64,000 bases of DNA. Origin: Saccharibacillus sacchari DSM 19268. Its GTDB lineage: Bacteria > Bacillota > Bacilli > Paenibacillales > Paenibacillaceae. Both the position numbers and the translations under genes were made by a program. A model generated the notes under the pieces. It had not been told where the DNA came from. It saw only the letters and a program-made list of their open reading frames with translations, and made no database searches. The DNA is taken from positions 5,671,519 through 5,735,518 of the forward strand of contig NZ_KK073875.1 in NCBI RefSeq assembly GCF_000585395.1, read 5' to 3'. Below are positions 60,634 through 64,000 of the stretch, piece after piece (the stretch's first letter is position 1; each line of letters starts with the position of its first letter).

Positions 60634-61749
60634 ATGATTTCTCATTCACAACCCTATACATCTGCTCAAACTACCGAAGATTCCAAACGAATCGTGCTGA
60701 CCGGAGGCGGTTCGGCCGGACACGTCGCGGTCAATCTGGCGCTTATTCCCGAACTGCGCGAACAGGGCTGGGCAATCGATTATATCGGCTCGGAGACGGG
60801 CATCGAAAAAGAATTGGTCGAAGGACTGCCCGGCGTCTCCTACCATGCGATCGCTACAGGCAAGCTGCGGCGTTATTTTTCGTTGCAAAATTTCTCCGAT
60901 CCGTTCCGCATTTTAAAAGGAGTCGGTCAATCCGGACGTCTGATCCGTCGATTGAAGCCGTCCGTCGTCTTTTCCAAAGGCGGGTTCGTCTCGGTTCCCG
61001 TCGTGCTGGGCGCATGGATGAACCGCGTACCTGCGCTGATTCACGAATCCGATTATTCTCCCGGCTTGGCGAACAAACTTGCCCTTCCGTTCGCAGCCGC
61101 CCTGTGCACCACTTTCCCGGAAACGGCTTCCGCGGTCAAAACGGGCAAAGCGGTGCAAATCGGCTCTGTCGTGCGCCCCGAATTGAAAGAAGGCGAAGCC
61201 TCCCGCGGTCTGGAACTGCTAGGATTTGACGGGGAAAAGCCTGTGCTGCTGGCCGCCGGCGGCAGTCTGGGCTCGCGTGCGCTGAACGCAAATTTGCGCC
61301 GGAATCTGGATACGCTGCTGGAGCGCTTCGATATCGTGCATCTTTGCGGGAAAAAGGGGCTCGACGATTCGCTGTCGGATCGGAAGGGATATCGGCAGTT
61401 TGAATACGTGAACGAAGGCATGGCCGATATTCTGGCGGCGGCCGATATCGTGTTCAGCCGGGCCGGGTCCAACGCGATCTTCGAATACCTGGCGCTCGGA
61501 AAGCCAATGCTGCTATGTCCGCTCGGACGGAAGCAAAGCCGCGGCGATCAGATTTTGAACGCCGACTCTTTTGTCCGTGCGGGTTATGCGGAGATGATCG
61601 ATGAAGAGCATTGGGATGATGAGCGTTTCGTGATCAAGCTTGAGGAATTGTACAGTAAGCGGAATCGGTATATTGCGCGGATGCGGACGGCAGAGGAAGG
61701 AGATCCGTTGAAGCTGTTGCTCCGGGAGATCGCGAAGGTGGCGGGGTAA
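60634..61749 (+). CDS. murG: MurG-type UDP-N-acetylglucosamine transferase
   Basis: 371 aa from the ATG at 60634 (AAAGGAG eleven bases upstream); the frame is open 138 codons further upstream across repeat and promoter sequence, which I do not take as coding. GT28 features: GGGSAGHVAVNLALIPEL near residue 20 (usual GGTxGH), IHESDYSPGLANKLA near 145, GGSLGSRALN near 210, and SRAGSNAIFEYLALGKPMLL near 280. Transfers GlcNAc to lipid I to make lipid II at the membrane. No other mur genes are nearby and the first loop differs (SAGH), so it may be a second MurG rather than the dcw-cluster enzyme. Confidence 0.88.
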   Translation: MISHSQPYTSAQTTEDSKRIVLTGGGSAGHVAVNLALIPELREQGWAIDYIGSETGIEKELVEGLPGVSYHAIATGKLRRYFSLQNFSDPFRILKGVGQSGRLIRRLKPSVVFSKGGFVSVPVVLGAWMNRVPALIHESDYSPGLANKLALPFAAALCTTFPETASAVKTGKAVQIGSVVRPELKEGEASRGLELLGFDGEKPVLLAAGGSLGSRALNANLRRNLDTLLERFDIVHLCGKKGLDDSLSDRKGYRQFEYVNEGMADILAAADIVFSRAGSNAIFEYLALGKPMLLCPLGRKQSRGDQILNADSFVRAGYAEMIDEEHWDDERFVIKLEELYSKRNRYIARMRTAEEGDPLKLLLREIAKVAG

Positions 61750-61750
61750 C

Positions 61751-61850
61751 GACGCTGCGGGAGAAATTCGTTCAATACGCTGTCTCACGAAGAAAGCTTT
61801 CAGCTTTCCTCGTTCAAAGGCGTCTTTCACTGAATTTCTCCCTCCGCTGG
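61751..61850. repeat. R1 intergenic inverted-repeat element, copy G (short)
   Basis: GCTGCGGGAGAAATTCGTTC, ACGAAGAAAGCTT; right arm AGCTTTCCTCGTTCAAAGG, CACTGAATTTCTCCCTCCG. It begins right after the murG stop and before its terminator. Confidence 0.8.
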
Positions 61851-61891
61851 TGCGCACGTTCGCGATCAGTTTAGGGAAGAGAAAAAGATTT

Positions 61892-61934
61892 AAAAAAAGG
61901 CTGTCCCAAAGGTAAGTTTTGGGACAGCTTTTTT
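61892..61934 (+). terminator. intrinsic terminator after murG and R1-G
   Basis: AAAAAGGCTGTCCCAAA pairs with TTTTGGGACAGC followed by six T. Confidence 0.88.
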
Positions 61935-61980
61935 AACGTTTTTTCAAGATTGATAAAGCGCTTTGGGTGCATGTTGTTTC

Positions 61981-62165
61981 ATTGTTGCGAAAAAGCAAGA
62001 ATGATTAGGGATTGAGCTTGGAATTGAGATCATTGTTGCTAAAAAGCAACAATTCTCGACTGAAAAAGGCGTTTTAGGCTTTTAAGGGCAGCATTATTGC
62101 TTGTTCGCAACAATGACGTTCTCTTGCCCGGTTTATCGCCTAAATTGTTGCTTATACGCAGGAAT
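61981..62165. repeat. R5 four-unit phased repeat array, locus 2
   Basis: Units start at 61981, 62032, 62093 and 62144, spacings 51, 61, 51, identical to locus 1. Unit 2, ATTGTTGC-TAAAAA-GCAACAAT, is palindromic outside the N6. Confidence 0.87.
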
Positions 62166-62265
62166 GACTATGACGTGGCTGGATGTGCCGCAATCTATTA
62201 AGTCTGTTTAGAAGCAAATCTGCCTATTGGGCGATTTTCGTTCTTCCCTATGCGCAAATCCTGTT

Positions 62266-63234
62266 CTACGTTTGCTTGCGCAATACCGCCTCAAACTTGG
62301 ACACCAGTTCGCGCAATTCGTCCAGCTTGGCGATCTGGGATAGCCATTCGGGCGGGATGGAAGATTCGCCATACAGGATACCCGCCAAGCCGCCGACTAC
62401 GGCTGCGGTAGTGTCGGTGTCTTCGCCCAGATTGACGGCTTTCAAAGCGGTCTCGCGGTAGCTGTCGGCAGTGAGCAGGCACCATGCGGCGGCTTCCAGC
62501 GTATCGACGACGTAGCCGCTTGAGCGGATTTCGTCTCTTTTTAACGAGGCTAATTCGCCGTTCAGCACGCGCTCGAATGCTGCCAGCTCTGCATGTCCGG
62601 CGTGACGTTCGTTGATTGCCGCGACGGTTGCTTGATACGCTTGTTCCGCAGACTGTCCTTCCAACAATTTCAGCGCCATTTCCACATAGATCTGGCAGGC
62701 CAGCAGGGAGCGGGGGTGTCTGTGCGTGACGGACGAGACTTCGTTCACGAGGCGTTCGCGTTCTGTAGGTTCCAGATTCTGCGTGTAAAAAGCCATCGGC
62801 AAGATGCGCATCAGCGAGCCGTTGCCGTTGGAACGTTCATGCGTAAGTCCTGCGAATTTGGCCCAGACGGCTTCGGTCCGGTAGCGTTCCAGCGCTTCGC
62901 GCGTCGCGTTGCCGATATCGAACAGCTCGTTGTATGGCGTCATATACCCGTGCGTCAGCCAACGGACAAAGCGGCCTGCCATGTCTTCGGTATCGCACTC
63001 GCCTTGCAAAGCCAGACTTTCCACCGTGCACCAGGTCATCGTGCTGTCGTCCGACCATGTGCCCGGCGGCTGGTTATACGTGCCGTAGCCGAACATGTCC
63101 GTGACGGGGTCGCGATCCAAAGCGCTTCTGGATCGAAACTCGACCGGAACGCCCAGCGCATCGGCTACGGTTAGTCCCAGCAGCGCGCCGTGCAATCGAT
63201 CGGGCGTCAAGTGTCCTTTATACGAATTGCTCAT
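62266..63234 (-). CDS. ADP-ribosylglycohydrolase family protein
   Basis: 322 aa, ATG preceded by AGGAGG. The dimagnesium-site motifs of DraG/ARH enzymes are complete: GTWSDDSTMT near residue 58 and GEDTDTTAAVVGGLAG near 275, with GALLGLTVADALGVPVEF at the N-terminus. It removes ADP-ribose from proteins or small molecules. Followed on the same strand by two DUF1877 genes lying upstream in transcription; no toxin partner is visible. Confidence 0.94.
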   Translation of the reverse strand: MSNSYKGHLTPDRLHGALLGLTVADALGVPVEFRSRSALDRDPVTDMFGYGTYNQPPGTWSDDSTMTWCTVESLALQGECDTEDMAGRFVRWLTHGYMTPYNELFDIGNATREALERYRTEAVWAKFAGLTHERSNGNGSLMRILPMAFYTQNLEPTERERLVNEVSSVTHRHPRSLLACQIYVEMALKLLEGQSAEQAYQATVAAINERHAGHAELAAFERVLNGELASLKRDEIRSSGYVVDTLEAAAWCLLTADSYRETALKAVNLGEDTDTTAAVVGGLAGILYGESSIPPEWLSQIAKLDELRELVSKFEAVLRKQT

Positions 63235-63277
63235 TTCTCCTCCTGTTCCCGAAACTTCCTTGTTCGGCTCAAGTTGC

Positions 63278-63760
63278 TTACGAGACGTAGATTAACATGC
63301 CTTCGCCGTTTTCTGCCGCTTGATGGTAGTAGGCCTTCATCGGCCCGTAATAGCTCAGCAGATAATCCAACTCTCCCGCATCGTTCCAATCCGGCGCCGG
63401 ATAGACGCCCGCTTCGTTCATGTCGTCGGGCGCAAAGCCTTTTTTCAACGCATCGTCGTCGAGGACTTCCAGCGCTCCGGAAACTTCGCGCACTTGATCG
63501 GGCGTCAGATAACGAACGATAATGTCTTCCGTTTCTTCTTCGTTAATCGGCTGGCCGCCCATAAGCGCGTTGTAGAGCGGTCCTTTTCCTCCGAAAGCAT
63601 CTCCGCACAGCAGATAATGCAGGCCGTGCCAAGCCTTGTCGAGATCCAGCTCGTCTTCGGCTTCGTCGCCAAAAACGTACTCGTCCAACGTTGCCGTTTT
63701 GTCGATCAAGGCAGCTAACAGCTCCGCCGGTACCCTTTTCAAATAACCGATCATTCCCAT
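63278..63760 (-). CDS. DUF1877 (YfbM-like) family protein
   Basis: 160 aa, ATG preceded by AGGAGG. Family features: MGMIGYLKRVPAELL at the N-terminus, LDLDKAWHGLHYLLCG in the middle, and YGPMKAYYHQAAENGEGML at the C-terminus. Function unknown, cytoplasmic. It lies 43 bases upstream of the ADP-ribosylglycohydrolase start, probably the same transcript. Confidence 0.9.
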   Translation of the reverse strand: MGMIGYLKRVPAELLAALIDKTATLDEYVFGDEAEDELDLDKAWHGLHYLLCGDAFGGKGPLYNALMGGQPINEEETEDIIVRYLTPDQVREVSGALEVLDDDALKKGFAPDDMNEAGVYPAPDWNDAGELDYLLSYYGPMKAYYHQAAENGEGMLIYVS

Positions 63761-63781
63761 CTCGAATAACCTCCTTGTGGT

Positions 63782-64000
63782 CTAAAATGAATACAGCAGC
63801 ATTCCTTCGCCGTTCTCGGCCGCCGCTCGGTAATACGCCGTCAATGCCCGATAACGTTCCAGCAAATGATCCAGCTCGCCGGGAGCGCTCCAATCCGCCG
63901 ACGGATACACGCCCTCTTCGTTCATTCGCTGAGGGTTGAATCCCGCCGTCAGCTCCGCTTCCGACTTGGCCTGCAGCGCCTGCGCGACTTCGCGGGTCTG
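63782..64000 (-). CDS. DUF1877 family protein, partial (N-terminus off the right edge)
   Basis: The last 72 residues are visible, ending at TAG (63784-63782). The segment MNEEGVYPSADWSAPGELD and the end YYRAAAENGEGMLLYSF match the neighbouring DUF1877 protein closely (MNEAGVYPAPDWNDAGELD, YYHQAAENGEGMLIYVS), so this is a tandem duplicate. It ends 21 bases before the next start codon. Confidence 0.88.
   Translation of the reverse strand, partial: QTREVAQALQAKSEAELTAGFNPQRMNEEGVYPSADWSAPGELDHLLERYRALTAYYRAAAENGEGMLLYSF

Noticed and set aside
1-64000. tRNA, rRNA, prophage or conjugative element genes
   Set aside because: None recognised on either strand; the only foreign-looking gene is the AT-rich ATPase.

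Overview
The window reads as chromosome of a Gram-positive member of the Bacillota, most likely Paenibacillaceae (Paenibacillus/Saccharibacillus type). The grounds are strong AGGAGG-type ribosome binding sites with many TTG/GTG starts, a moderately high G+C by eye, a LicT/RAT-controlled PTS operon, a TPP-riboswitch-controlled ykoEDC operon, a secreted copper-amine-oxidase-N-type protein, an SLH-like peptidase and a VanR/VanS-type two-component system beside a class A PBP. Genus is inference. I see no rRNA, tRNA, CRISPR array, phage or intact transposase gene.

Layout: 1-8.2 kb (minus strand) holds a partial SDR, four small genes, a 1485-aa 2-hydroxyacyl-CoA-dehydratase-activator-type protein and its TetR neighbour. 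8.5-13.4 kb carries a membrane-anchored serine hydrolase, then a beta-glucoside PTS module (licT-like antiterminator and EIIBCA permease) with two RAT/terminator switches. 13.8-20 kb has two small exported or membrane proteins, a LacI regulator, a ROK kinase and manA; a strikingly AT-rich AAA+ ATPase gene sits between the last two. 20.3-24.6 kb: SLH-M13 peptidase, nitroreductase, MerR regulator. 24.6-29.2 kb: response regulator, sensor kinase, a kinase-less paralogue of that sensor, and a class A PBP, apparently one envelope-stress unit. 29.4-38.5 kb: a ThuA/pseudo-SDR/SDR operon, AraC regulator and GH29 alpha-L-fucosidase, MATE exporter, diguanylate cyclase, GNAT. 39-44.7 kb: glycogen genes glgC, glgD, glgP. 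45-48.5 kb: ykoEDC thiamine/HMP-type ECF transporter with TPP riboswitch. 48.5-64 kb: SDR, AraC, MarR, GNAT, sugar kinase, PQQ-propeller protein, MBL hydrolase, two soluble aldose dehydrogenases, a MurG-type transferase, an ADP-ribosylglycohydrolase and tandem DUF1877 proteins.

The most unusual content is between the genes. Three sequence-unrelated repeat families (called here R4, R5, R6; five loci) share one architecture: four 22-bp units of form 8-N6-8, with start-to-start spacings of about 50, 60-71 and 50 bp, in ++-- order where orientation is clear. A second family (R1, seven copies) is a 100-200 bp imperfect inverted repeat. A third (R2, about 100 bp with terminal inverted repeats) is inserted into one R1 copy. 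R3 is a 196-bp MITE-like element flanked by CTAG. These explain nearly all long intergenic gaps. The other main candidate is the AT-rich AAA+ gene at 17.3-18.9 kb, a possible single-gene defence system.
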